Positions 11,338 through 24,185 of a stretch of DNA of 64,000 bases are shown piece after piece. The notes beneath the pieces were generated by a model, which had not been told where the DNA came from, made no database searches, and saw nothing but the letters and a program-made list of their open reading frames with translations. The first letter of the stretch is position 1; the number at the start of each line of letters is the position of its first letter. Origin of the DNA: Chlamydoabsidia padenii (lineage: Eukaryota > Mucoromycota > Mucoromycetes > Mucorales > Cunninghamellaceae); the NCBI GenBank assembly GCA_025330725.1, contig JAIWND010000003.1:682001-746000 (forward strand), in the 5' to 3' direction. Position numbers and translations under genes: made by a program.

Positions 11338-13912
11338 TTATTGAGAATGGACTGGACACCCTTTACCAAGAGAGAACCAACCATGTATACAAGAATGATG
11401 ATAACTACATAAACATCCTAGTCTTGCTATCGTATGACCTAAATTAAATAAAAGGGGAAGTACATATTTTCATTGGTTAATTAGTTAAATTTGGGGCAGA
11501 TATTGGGGTGGGAACTAAAAAAAAATTTACTTACCTTGACCAAATTCCTCGAAACAGATTATACACTCTTGTCCCAAAAGAGTCGAGTCTGGCGGCGCTT
11601 GATATACTGCATTAAAGAGAGTCAGAGAGAGAGAGAGAGAGAGAGGTGAGCACATGATCAAAACAAGTAACCTTTTTAAAATTGAGATGGAACTTACAAA
11701 CATAACCAGTAGCTGTAAGTGATGCTGAGGAATACCCTGCATTCAGACAAGACTGAACATGACGTTCTTGTTCATCGGTTGATCCATAGACATCCAAGTG
11801 TTTTCCACAAACAGGACAATACATCATGACACTATCCATACTATTCGTTCGTTGCACAAAGTCCCTCGATGATCCAGGTGTTATTGATGATGGCGTCGTG
11901 TGAGGTCGAGCAAGGTGTTCAAAACAAGGATCGCATATACGTTGTGGCTGTAAGGATGATTTGTAGACTTGATCAAATGGTAACTGTGGATGGTGAATGA
12001 TACCAGAATAAGGCAACATGACACGGTTTGTTGAGCATCGGTCGCATACAATCAATCCACACTGCCTATAGAAAAGAAAAAAAAAAAGAAGTTAGATTAG
12101 AGGATCAATCCTATTTGGTTTGGTTTTGGTTTCACCTTACCTACAATGGTGCCTACGACTGATGATATTAAACCATCTGCCACAACATCGGCAGTCTAGT
12201 GCATTTTCATTTTTTTCCCATACCCGGTCAGTACCTTGGTGTCGTTCAAGAGACAAACTTGTTCTTCCAGTTACTATCATTTCATTATCTTCATTATCTA
12301 AAACCATTGTTGATCCAGAGACAAAGGCAGCACTGGCTCTAGTGATGGATGTACTACTTGTAGGTCGACTGGCTTCTTCATGGCGATGCATATAGTTCAA
12401 AGACTGAGAGTCCATATCTTGTTGATGTGAATCTAAATGGACAAATGTCGGGAATTTAATATATGGTAAAGCCAAATAACATGATATTATTACCTTCAGG
12501 TTCCATAGATTGAATACTGATACCATCCGTACTATTTTCTTCATCATTATCATCGTCAGTATTAGCATGTGTGGATCGCCTGGTCATTATCCTTATCCAT
12601 CGCCGTCTTCGTAGAGTTGGTTGCATGTTTGTTGTTGTAGGTGGTTTCCTAGTCCAATGATCATCTGTAGTGTTGAGTTGTTTAGCGTATTCCCAGCCAT
12701 CCTTATCACTGTTTGGGTATGTGTAGTCTATTATCCAATCCGTTAACCATATCCATACTTGTTGATCTGTTAAAGGTGGAAGTGATACTCGATTTTTCCT
12801 TGTTGTTTCACCAAAGGAGTCCATCCATGGAGTCGTATGATGTGGTTCCCAAGTTGATGGTGCCATAAACGGGGCTGTCGTTTGTTGTTGATATTCGTAT
12901 ATTGTCACTGGTATTGTACTATGTTGATTCAATAATTGATAATCAAGTCCTGTAATATCGTCATAAAAAAGAGTTATTAGTAAATTCACCACCACCCACT
13001 ACACTACCCTTTGTTTTCCTTTAGTATCATTGTTACCTTGTTGTTCCATCTTTGTTCTTTCCACCATTTCCAATAGTTTACATATATACCCTTCGCCAGC
13101 AACAGCAGCAGCATCATAAGCAGATTCGTCAAACTTGTTTTTACAAAAGGGATCGGCATCAGCAGTGGTGAGAAGATGTTGTACAATAGCCAGATGACCT
13201 TTTGACGCCGCATTGACTATATAAAATAAAAGTGTTAATATGCATAATCACATTATTTGCAAACAACAGGTTCATCAACTTACTAAGAGGTGTATGATTC
13301 ATTCCACTTTTCAGGTTGACGTCTAAAGTATGTTCCAAAAGTAATTGAACCATAGTCAGATTTCCATGAGAGCAAGCGTTGTGAAGAGCAGACCAACCAT
13401 CTTTATCTTGATGATAAACGCTAGCACCGGCTTCCAGCACCAGATAGCGAACAACAGAGTAGTGACCAGCATAAGAAGCTTTGAGGAGAGGAGTCTATCA
13501 TTGACAATTCACCAACAATGACAAGTTAGTATCCATTCGTCATCTGTTTATATATATATATATAAATATAAATATATATATTATTATTTACCTCGCCTTC
13601 CCTATCGATGGCATCTACTGAGACTTGACATTGTTCAACCAGGAATCGTACACAAGAGAGGTGTCCTTTTGATGCAGAGTAGTGTAATAGGCGTAATTCA
13701 CCAGGACCAAAAGAGTCGTCCATATCTAATATACCTTGTTGCCAGATTTGCTTCAGTCGCGTTAAATTCCCATTGATTGCCGCCTCCAAAGAAGATCGTG
13801 GTATTAAAGAGGTATCAATGTCAACAGGCGGCAGTGCATTAATGTCGGTGGTGGCTTTGTTGATATAGGGTATAGAGAAGATTAATGTTGGTAATGGTTG
13901 AAAACGTGGCAT
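11338..13912 (-). CDS. Ankyrin - DysF-like - FYVE - RING protein, probable endosomal E3 ligase
   Basis: Eight exons (13592-13912, 13284-13494, 13037-13216, 12494-12949, 12141-12432, 11698-12065, 11535-11606, 11338-11438) join into 666 residues with all phases matching. Ankyrin repeats fill about residues 30-225 (ELRLLHYSASKGHLSCVRFL, GWSALHNACSHGNLTMVQLL). A dysferlin/peroxin-like block lies at ~280-355, with WIIDYTYPNSDKDGWEYA and later RRRRWIRI. The FYVE finger (~465-540) has a full basic motif, RRHHCRQCG. A CPVC...HVQSC pair at ~565-595 resembles a UBZ-type finger. The C-terminal RING (~620-664) reads CIICFEEF, CLCSYHHSCIHGWF, CPVH, as in yeast Pib1. From the families: FYVE binds PI3P and RING recruits an E2 enzyme, which points to ubiquitylation at endosomes. 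A GTTGAATTCCGAC element lies ~100 bp upstream. Confidence 0.85.
13548..13582. repeat. AT-rich simple repeat in an intron
   Basis: Tract of TATA/AATATA repeats close to the donor side of the first intron of the ankyrin-FYVE-RING gene. It gives a spurious Tyr/Ile tail if the intron is read through. Confidence 0.8.
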
Positions 13913-14208
13913 ATAAAATAAGAGATAAACAAGGAAGAGAAGGGAAGAAATTGGATTTTACTAAAAATAACTAGGGAGGGGAGGAAATAATGACCCCACG
14001 AGGCGGAGTTGAATTCCGACAAGTGAGAAGTACTTACTGCATGAACCCCACCAGTAAGAATCAAATTCCTTTATACAGCATATGTTATTCGTTTGAGAGT
14101 GGTTAAAATAGACAAGTCTTTATTAAAACAATGAGACATAGCTAAAACTATTAAGGTGTAAAGAGGGAGGGGATGGGGAGAGAGGATCAGTAAGCTATGT
14201 AAAATACA

Positions 14209-15115
14209 TCACATCACGACGCAGCAAGAATTGGTCTTCTTGGCAGTTTTATAAAACATTTTCGATTGACTTGACAAAGTTTCTGATCGATCCACCAGTG
14301 AGTCCAACTAGTAATCAATGAAAAGAAGAAGTTAGTCTATATAACGAATCCTTTTTTTTTTTTTTTTTTTTTTTCCGTTGTTACCTTTTCACCACGTTGA
14401 AGTACAGAGTCTATGGTTTTATGCTAATAAGAAAAACAATATCAAATGTTAATTAATCCTATTCATTCATACACAAAAAGAGTAGATTATAAAAGGGAAA
14501 CTTACCAAAATCGCTGTAGTTTCATCCAATTCATTTTGGACCTTCATAATCGAATCGGCTTGCTTAGGATCTTGATACTTCTGCAAATAGGTATTCAATT
14601 CAGGATAGTCCAAAAGTTGTGCACCAGTCCACTTTTCAGGAGGGAATTTGACCAAGAATTCATCCAACACCTTATTTAACAAGGAGAAGGCCACCCGAGA
14701 AGGATATTCTTTGTCGCTAAATATAACACCACTTATACCTTGAGGATGAGCATATACATGAGCAACGTTATCTACAAATACAATATGAGTGAGTGGGTTA
14801 TCTATCATCCTTGTGTGTATGTGTTTTTTTTTTTCCGGGGCATCAGTATTTACTTTCGCTTTCTACACTTTGTCGTTGTCCAAGTTGAGTTCGTTCTACA
14901 ATAGTGATAGATGTAAAGTTCATGAATTCTTGCACACTATGTCAAAGAAGTAGAAGGTTAGTTAGTATGTGCCATCTATCATGTAATAGCATGTTATTTG
15001 TGTCAACCTACCTGCCACGTTGGAAATAACCAAAGCTTGACAAGTCGTATTGAGAGGCAAGCACCTTCCCCTTGTCACCATCCTTCTTGAGTATAGCTAT
15101 AGAGTATAATTTCAT
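14209..15115 (-). CDS. YKT6: R-SNARE Ykt6
   Basis: Five exons (15012-15115, 14854-14936, 14506-14771, 14385-14423, 14209-14307) encode 196 residues, matching the usual ~198. The N-terminal longin domain begins [18 protein letters not shown]. The block [20 protein letters not shown] and [20 protein letters not shown] follow. The SNARE helix carries the zero-layer Arg in [13 protein letters not shown]. The C-terminus NSCCVVM is the expected CAAX box with an adjacent palmitoylatable Cys, so the protein is lipid-anchored rather than membrane-spanning. Ykt6 acts in ER-Golgi, intra-Golgi, vacuolar and autophagosome fusion. Upstream of the start (15199-15223) lies a double element, CATCCCGC then CAGATTCCGC. 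Confidence 0.96.
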
Positions 15116-16080
15116 GATAATCCAGTAGATGGAAAAAGAATAAAGAAGCGAAAATAGTTGAAAAACAATAAGGCCGACTTTTCAAGAGTAAATATTCACA
15201 TCCCGCTTTTTTCAGATTCCGCTTTCATGTGGATCAAAAAGAATCATACACATACTGTAAGCCCTGTAGCATCAAAGCCAAGCTAAAATTGTCTTTTTAT
15301 GCTCAAAGCTCATTCTATAATAGTTATTATACTGTAATTCCATTAGGTCACTGAATTCACCCAAAGTCATTCTTTACAACAATTTCGTCATTTGATCCGA
15401 TCGTCCTTCCTAAATGGTGTGACAATGCCGCAAACTGGTCCTCGATAGAGTCGATTTCCAAAAAGATGAGTGATCACTCTTCTTTCTCGGTCAAACCACG
15501 AGAGAGTTGTACCTGTCTTTCCAAAAAACTGGGTTTGGGCTGTTCTTTCCAAGAAACTTACCTCAAGGCATCCCAAAAAGGAAGCACATAAACTCATGAC
15601 AAAAATTGGTATCTTTTTTTTTTATTCCTGCGAATCTGTAACATCTTCAAAATGAATATTGATTTGAAACAAGAAATTTTATATGCAGACGACCATTCAA
15701 ACACCGACATATCGTGGACTTGAAACACCGCCTGGTAGAAACAAGAGGAGCTAGTTATCGCACCTTAGCAATGCAAAAGTAATCAAGAGTAAAAAAAACA
15801 ATGTTCAATAACTAAAATACATTTCCATATTATAGTCATCTTCTGCAAAGTGTATTAATGCATCAAGAAAAGAAGTCTGGCCTTTTTCAGGTTAAAGCGG
15901 TAATGTGACTGGAGCGGGATTGCAAATTTTGAGGTGGGAGGAGAAAAAAAAAACTGGGCGAAGCATAAAAGCTAATTTCTCCACTTTCTTCTTCTTTCCA
16001 ACCACACTCCATTAATCCGAAACGCACCATCATACAACGGTTTGATACATTAATCACGCCAAACAACAGCAGAAACAACA
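15116..16080. other. Divergent promoter region, YKT6 / WDR81-like
   Basis: About 965 bp without a supported gene. Near the left gene it holds two CCGC-type elements (15199-15223). Near the right gene lies GCGGGATTGCAAATTTTGAG (15914-15933), ~150 bp before the ATG. The two therefore look like separate promoters with an unexplained ~600 bp between them. Confidence 0.5.
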
Positions 16081-19000
16081 ATGGATAGTGGTTTTACAAC
16101 ATCCGTGCTCAAAGAACGGATTGCCAAGGACCTTAAAATTGACGTTGCATTCCCCTTCTTCTCCTTTGGCAATGATAAAGGGACAACAGCTTGTTGCGTG
16201 GTAAGTTCCAATGCTTATTTCATTCATAATCTTTTATAACTAACTATCAAGTCTTTTTATTGATATCTCCTTTGTAGGTTGATACTGAATGGATTGATAT
16301 CATTTGTAACGCGTCCTCTTTGGACAACAACAACAGTAACAACAAATTTATCACAATGAAGACACCAGCCTGTGTGCGCCATATACCCACCGATCCTAGC
16401 CAACAAAAACAATCACCCACTGTCAATATATATGTGAATATGCTTCCTAAGGTTGCTTTATCATCCAAAAGGTAAACATAGCGAACTAGTATATTGAAAC
16501 ATATGAAAACAGCACTAACCCATCCCCCCCCCTTTTTTTCCCCTCTTCTTTGCCCAAATAGCTTACCACTTTATCAACAATCAAACGTTTTGGATAATCA
16601 GCAAAAAATTACAGCACCTTATCGACAAAAGTGGCCTTTGACTTCTTATATCCATGGACTACTAGATGGCAAGAACGAAGATGAAAAGATGAAAAACTTG
16701 ACTGATTCCTTCAGTAGCTTTGACTCGATACTTGATAACGACTCTTACACCGTAGAAGAAAGAAACAAAGTAAGGGCAATATATATATATATATATATAT
16801 ATTTGAAAACGACTCACCTTTACCCTTGGGTTCAAGATATTTATCCATAGGATCCAAAGTATGCTCTGGCCAAAAAGTAAACTCTATCGTGTGGTGGAAA
16901 CAGCAACAGATCAAGACGAAAGACAACAAAATAATCTGACCTTGGAGTATATTGGAGAAGAAGGCAACAACAATGAAGATACAACAGTGTCTTCTTCTTA
17001 TCACCCTTTACAGCAACAAGTGGACACCTCGAATGCAAACCTACCTGATGTCTTTGCTATTGTGGAATCCGACACAGCTTGGTACTTTTTGGCGACCTAT
17101 CGTGGAACAACACTACAGGATCTCATCACTTACAATCCGGGCATCTTGGACTCAAATTTGAAAAAGGGGTTTATTGTTTATCAACTACTTCGGATCATGG
17201 CTAGCTTGCATAGTCGTGGGGTTTTGCATGGGGATGTCCGGGCCTCCAACATTCTCGTGGATGAAAATCTTTGGATTCAGCTGTCTGGAATACAATATGG
17301 ATCAAGTACTTTTGAAAAAGGCAAGTAACAAAATGATCATCATGAAATAAGGAATTAACTTGTAACGTTTCTTTGGACTCTTATAGATCTCAAGATGATG
17401 GAATTGGGTGGTCAACAGTATCCTTTGTACCAAGGTAAGTGTCATTGTAGGTACACTTTTTTTTACCACTTGTACCAACGACCTCTTACTATTTGAATGC
17501 ATAACAGAAGTTAACGAAGAACCTTTGGTGATACAATGGGTACGTGGTGACATTTCGAACTATTCGTATCTAATGATTCTCAACAGCCTAGCAGGTAATA
17601 TAACAAAAACAGTCTCAAATCAAGCAATTACTTAGTCTTCTTCTTCTTTTTTCCATTCAGGTCGACGCGAAGGTGATCCAAACTTCCACCCGATATTGCC
17701 TTGGATCACGGACTTTACTGGATCAAGTATAGAAGATGGCTGGCGTGATTTTACAAAGACAAAGTTTAGGATTAACAAGGGTAAGATAATCATTTGACAA
17801 GGAAATATCAAAATGTTTGGATACTTATTAACTGTTTTTACTTGTAATGATCTAGGTGATGAACAATTGGATTTTACTTTTGACGGTCCGGTACCTCACC
17901 ACATCACAGATATTCTCTCTGATATCACCTACTATGTATATCTCGCCCGGAAAACACCTATACCAGTAAGTCAAAATCCAAAAAAAAAAAAAAAAAAGAG
18001 AGAGAGATAAACATATTGGATGCATGATCTATTAACACTTTAATCTTCTCTTTTAATAGGTCCTATGTCAATTCGTACGATCAAAGTATGAACCCAACGA
18101 ATATCCATCTTCGATGCACCGACTATATCAATGGACACCTGACGAATGTATTCCAGAATTTTATACTGGTAAGTGTAGATTAGGCATTGAAGAAGAAGCT
18201 GAATCAATTGATCACCAATTGATTATTCAACATAGATCCTACCATATTTAAATCAATTCATGAAGACATGGCTGATCTTCAAACCCCAAGGTAAGATAAT
18301 GGTATTTATATAACAACAAGAGGGTAATTGGATCTCACTCATTTTTATTATTGGTTAGCTGGTCAACCTCTCCCGAAGATTTTATTCAACAACACGCCAA
18401 AGCCTTGGAAAGCGATCATGTGTCATCTATGTTACATCATTGGATTGACTTGACCTTTGGAAATCGTTTGACAGGTATACTCAATAAAAAATAGACTCAA
18501 GCTTCCATGCTCATACATATCTTTGTTTATTAGGAAAAGAAGCAATTGAATCCAAGAATGTTGCACTTCCTCTATTGGCTGGCCAGAATAGCTTTATGAA
18601 ACATGGCATTGTACAACTTTTCCAAGATGATCACCCTCAACGTGGATGCAATTGGAACAATGCTAGAAGGTAAGAATGTTGCTACATGTACTGACTCGTT
18701 AATGGATTCTAACTGTCATTATTCTGCTCTATAGTTTGTATGAACAAAACATCTCCAAGAAATTGAATGACACTACCTCTGGGGCAACTCCTCCTCCTCT
18801 TATATTGGAAACCTCCTCAAGCGACCGATCATCACATGGCAACCTCCCTCCTCAAAAGAGTAACAAATATTTGGGAATCTCACAACAACCACTGACACAG
18901 CTAACAGTATCACACTCACAACCTCAAGAACAACAACAACAGCAGCAGCATCAATCAACAACAAGTACACAGACAACAACGGTGCCGACTTCACCTTTGT

Positions 19001-21175
19001 CAACCATTCCAACTACCTCCAGCAAACACGGCTTTTGTGAAAGCCCATCCAGTCTTACACTCAGCTCAAGGGGTCGGGCTTCATCTGTACATTCCACCAC
19101 ATCGTCTGTCGATACATCATTATCGGTCACCAGCAAAACACTCTCGTTCGACAATGCAGGAATCGGCCTAAACGTGGTGTCCAACAACATATCCTCAGCA
19201 TTACGAAGTGAACCTATTCGTCTACCAATGGAAATACCCGATGAGTACTTTATGGAAAATCTCATGCACTATGAAGATACTATGAAATTCTCGGCTATCA
19301 ACAAATCTGCTCTGGACGAATTCAAAAAGGTGCAACACAATCCATCACTTTTCGACGATGATCCTATTTTGAAAAGGCGATACAACATCAACCCCGACCA
19401 CGACCTCTCGCTTCCCACCAATACGTACTCAAAGGAAACGGCGCATGATATGCTTTGTGTCGGTCAAGTTATGGAAAAGATTCTGATGGCTGGAAATCAA
19501 AAGAGGGTGACTTTGGATTCTGATGGCGATTCGCATGCTGGAACAAATACAGGTGGTGCCAGTGCATTTGTCTTTTTGGAAACTGAAAATGGGGAAATAG
19601 CTTATGATGACACATCCAATGGAAGAAAGGAAGTAAGTGCAACAAGAAAAAAAGGAAAAAAAAAAAAAAGATGACAATGACATTAACATTTACCAAACTA
19701 ATCTTTACTCTTCTATATCCCTAGTTACCTTCAAAAGTCACCGGTGTGATCTCTGCACTTAAATCAAACAACTGGTATGATCGACCTACTGCGAAATCAA
19801 TTTTATTTGCCTCTTTTCCAACTATGACTCTGCGTGATCCTCGGCTCTCCTTCCCATTCTCCGATCACATTCCTGATATGTATGAATACCTGTCGGCATT
19901 TTATCAAGCGTAAGTCAAAACAGAAAAGGAATATCTGAATGTTATGTCCTCATCTACTCTTTTTATTATAGGGAATGGTCAAGACGGCTTTATTTGGCTG
20001 ACAAATGGATTGATCGAATCTGTGAACTTGAAGATGAAGTAAGTAACAACAATTGAAGAGAGGAATATTATGGAATAAGAAAGTGACCAAATCCATGTCT
20101 TTTTCATGTAGGCCTTTTTATTGATTCTCCCAACCTTTATCCAACTGTTTACTCATCCTGAAACCCGGGTTGGCTCGGTTGGTTTATTCTCGAAATTGGC
20201 TCATCGTCTTGGTAGGGAAAAGACACGGAAATACCTATTGAAACCCATTATCTCTATGTTTGAAGTAAGACACAAACTATTAAACTATGATTATCATCTT
20301 ACTAACCACCCTATTATTGATAGACATTACGACCAGCGATTCCAAAAGTACTTTTTGAAAGAAAGGTGATTAAGGAATTCATCAAGCGCCTTGGTATTGC
20401 CCTCTTTTTACAGCAAATGCTACCTTGTTACTTGGAGGCACTCGCTATGAACGGAGGCCCATCCAGGACAACGTTGGAAACAACAAATACAGCCACTCAG
20501 AACAATTTGTATACGGCTGAATCCATCAACAAAACACCACTACCAACATCAACAAAAGCATCTCCTTCAGTACCTGAACTTGCCGGGGAATCGCTAATTC
20601 AAATCTGTCAATTATTAGGCCCTGTACTTACTTCCAAACACATTGTGCGCCAATTGGTCAAGATTCTCTTCAGGGACGACACGATCAAACCTGTGCTTCT
20701 GAACTCGGTGGTAGCCATAGCGGGTACTCTCTTTGGTGATACTTTTACTTCCGTCCAATATACTTACCTCATATCACTGATCTCGGCACCAACCAATCGA
20801 AAGGCAATCAATGAACGAAATACAAGGGTGGACTACGTGGTTTTGATTTTGCTCGGGAAACTTTTACCATACATGCCGACCAAAGCTATAACAACTGAAC
20901 TCAAATCTGGGTTAATGGAAACTCTCTACAGGCTACTGGAACCAGTCTTGCAATCCAACGAATCAAAAAAAACAACATCTTCTCCTACTGCTGGCGCTCA
21001 AGATCAAGATCATCACTCTTTAGCACCAATCTTACAATTGACTATCAGCATGCGTAGCATTGAATTCATTCTTCAACTGACTTCAACACTTCCTTTGGCT
21101 GATTGGGAAGCAACGGTAAAGAAAAATAGAAAACTTCTCTAACAAAAGATCATAAACTCATTTGTATTTCTATAA

Positions 21176-21214
<39 letters not shown>

Positions 21215-23714
21215 TTATCCCAACATTACAAAAGTACTTCTCTGGGTTTACATCTACAGTACCAACAGACGATTCATCGTTCCACAAGGAAACTACTAAA
21301 TTGGATCTGAAGAAAAACTATCAGGTAAACTCCGCAAAAAAATGGATTCCTCATATCATGCTAATCTCTCTGTTAATCTATGCATTGATAGATGATGTAC
21401 GCTTATTCCCGGCTTTGTGAAATTGTTGGAAAAGGCGCAATGCACCGTCTGATACCAACAAGGTAAGTCAAAGCTGAAGAAAAAGTGCAGTTTGTACTCA
21501 TGTATCCTCCCCCCCCCCTCTGTTTTGTAGTACTGCGATTGAAACTATGATGTATGATGACTTCTCGCTGGAATCCAAATCACCATCACCTACAGTATCG
21601 GAAACTGGAGCGAAATCAATGGATAATCAACTGGACGATATCTCCGAGGCGACAGCATCATTTGAAGAAGAAACAGCATCAACACCATCTACCATCAAAG
21701 ACAGCAACAGTAAACTCATGTCCTGGATCAAGTTATCTTCTAAAAAGGAGAATCAGCATAAAAATCAAGATATACAGCTAAACAAGAAGACAGGAAACTC
21801 TGCTTTGGATGAAAGCGCTCGCCTATTGGACTCGACAAAACTTTATGACAATGCTACCAAAGACCTGCATGACTTTATCCCTCTTCTAGCGACACTTCCT
21901 CTTCATCCAATACAAAGTGACCCTATCCAATCTCAAACACAAACACCAATGACGCTATCCTCCTCTACTACATCAATCACCGACACAGGTGCTACGAATA
22001 CAAACGGTAAACGATCATCTTCATCAACCTTATTGGCAGTTGGCGGTCAACAGAAACTGGCCGAAAAAGAAAGGTATTACAAAATGACAAAGAGTCGATG
22101 GAATCAAAGATGAATGATTGTAATAATTAACCTTTTTTTGTTTTATTGGATAGTGCTGCTAACAAGAACAAGATTCCGACAAGTGTGCTGCCCTGGAAAA
22201 CGAAATGGAAACCTTCTCCCGAGGACAAAAAGTAGGTATAAACTCGCGTTAATGATATCCTTAACGTCTCTTTACTTTATTTAGGAACTGGAACCGATTC
22301 TTATCCACAAACTCAGGTATGTTTTGTTGTATGGGGTTGCATGTATTGTGACTAACACGATGTTTTGCCATTTTGATTATAGAGGAAATGTCAAAATCAA
22401 TGCAATTCTCATTCAACGATTTGAAACTCCGTGGGTTTGCAGGTAAGTGCCCCTGAAAACCAGTAGATTATCCTAATTCCCTCTCCCCCTTTTTTTTGCT
22501 ACTAAACCAATAGGGCACACTTCATCAATACGATCTCTGACTGTGAATGAACCCGAAAAGTTATTTGCCTCTGGATCCCGAGACCGAACGGTGAAACTCT
22601 GGTCACTGAATGTGCATCAAGGAATCGAAAATTGGGAAACGGAACCTTATTCGGAAAGTCTATTGACCTATAGTGGACATAAACGTGGTGCTATAAATGA
22701 TATACACTTTTTATCATCACACAATGGACAAGTCGATATGATAGCAAGTTGTGATGGGCACGTGCACGTAAGACCTTCTTCCAAAGATGTAATGATAGAT
22801 GCTAACTTTTTTTTTTTTTTTTGGTGTATTGTGATATAGTTGTGGAGCCCAGAAACTGGAAAACCTATTCACCAGTTTGGCACTGGTCGGTCTTTGATTG
22901 TATCGCTCAAACCATTTTTACAATCTCGAAATCTTGTTGGTGGTACTTTGGAAGGCTATCTTACGTAAGTTAAAATCAAAGTGATTTAGGATTGCTGTCA
23001 CTTACCAACTATCTCTTTTGAACAAAATAGGTTTTTAGATACTCATAACCAATGTTTACTACACACATGGAAATCGAGCGCCTCTATTAATGCTGGGATT
23101 ATTCGAACCATTACTGTCAATCAGTCCGAAACACTCATTGCAGTAGGCTATTCAACTGGTACGATCGCTTTATTGGAAACAAGAACTGGAACGTTGATCG
23201 CTAACTGGAAAGGTGGTGATACCGAAGTAACTTTGGTAAGTGAACTAATGCGCTAAAGATAGATATTGTATAGTAAACTCATATACTGTTTATATATATA
23301 TATTAGCTCAAGTTTTATACAAATGATCTACTGGTTAGTTGTGCACCTGCTGATCATTTAATTTGCTGTTGGAATGTCAATCGACTGGCACTGGTGAAGA
23401 CCATACCTACTGCTCTGGATGTCATCTCATTGGATACCTTCAAGGATGAAGTTTTAACGATCAATGGGAATAACTCGGTGTCATTTATACCAATCAATGA
23501 TGATGTAAGTAATACTGATGGAGAGGGACAAATAATGCTATTATGCATTTACTAATCTGCTGGTGGGGGGTTTCTCCCTACATAGACTCAATCTTACTCA
23601 TCGAAATTCAAACCATCCATAATGAAATCACAAGTCAGTGCCTTCACAACTGTACCTACTGATCAATTGCTCTTGTTTGGTTGCGCCGAAGGTGAAATCT
23701 TCCTTTATGCTTAG
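16081..23714 (+). CDS. WDR81/GFS12-like kinase-like + BEACH + WD40 protein
   Basis: Twenty-eight exons, starting at 16081, 16278, 16562, 16837, 17387, 17508, 17661, 17856, 18060, 18236, 18359, 18534, 18735, 19725, 19972, 20112, 20324, 21214, 21392, 21531, 22154, 22285, 22383, 22514, 22840, 23031, 23307 and 23586, sum to 1895 residues in one frame. Order: a kinase-like domain (~175-345; [20 protein letters not shown], where HRD is HGD and DFG is absent), a BEACH domain (~355-600; [54 protein letters not shown]), a Ser/Thr/Gln-rich linker, a helical region, and a C-terminal WD40 propeller from ~1590 ([16 protein letters not shown]). This is the layout of animal WDR81 and plant GFS12. WDR81 restrains PI3P synthesis and aids endosome maturation and autophagy. 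Intron 4 uses a GC donor at 17321. Confidence 0.88.
21181..21212. repeat. (AT)n microsatellite at an intron acceptor
   Basis: TA repeats run directly into the TAG acceptor of the intron ending at 21213 in the WDR81-like gene, replacing a normal pyrimidine tract. Confidence 0.85.
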
Positions 23715-24185
23715 TTATCTTACACATACATTATATATATATATATAAATATATGAAACGACAAACCTCAATACCCAAAACACAATATCACCTGTATTCA
23801 ACCAATAAAATCATGTTTAACTGAAATCTTTTAATAATGTTAATGACAATTGATATAATGTTTGAGGTCATCGTGCCTGGATTCAACAAGTCCCGGGGGG
23901 GCACCGTTGACATCAGTGCCTGTAATCGAGGTGTAAATCGCCTCCGTCAATGCTTGAAATCAAAGCAACATATCAGATAACAAGCCCAGCTTTATAATCA
24001 AGTGCTTGGTGGGTTTATCTAAGTATCAATGGGAACTGGATTGCATATCATATTTAAATGCATAAAGTATCATGTTCGATGATCAGTAGTGATATTGAAA
24101 CGCCGCCATTTAAATTTTGACATGCCAGAAACTGGAACTCTTTCTTTTTCTTCTGCTTTTTTAATCCTTCTACCTTTAATCAAGC
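23715..24185. other. Spacer with promoter element before the SRS2-like gene
   Basis: Non-coding. The element TTGAAACGCCGCCATTTAAA (24095-24114) lies ~75-90 bp before the helicase ATG, joining both halves of the window-wide motif. An AT tract is present at 23732-23752. Nothing else recognised. Confidence 0.55.
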
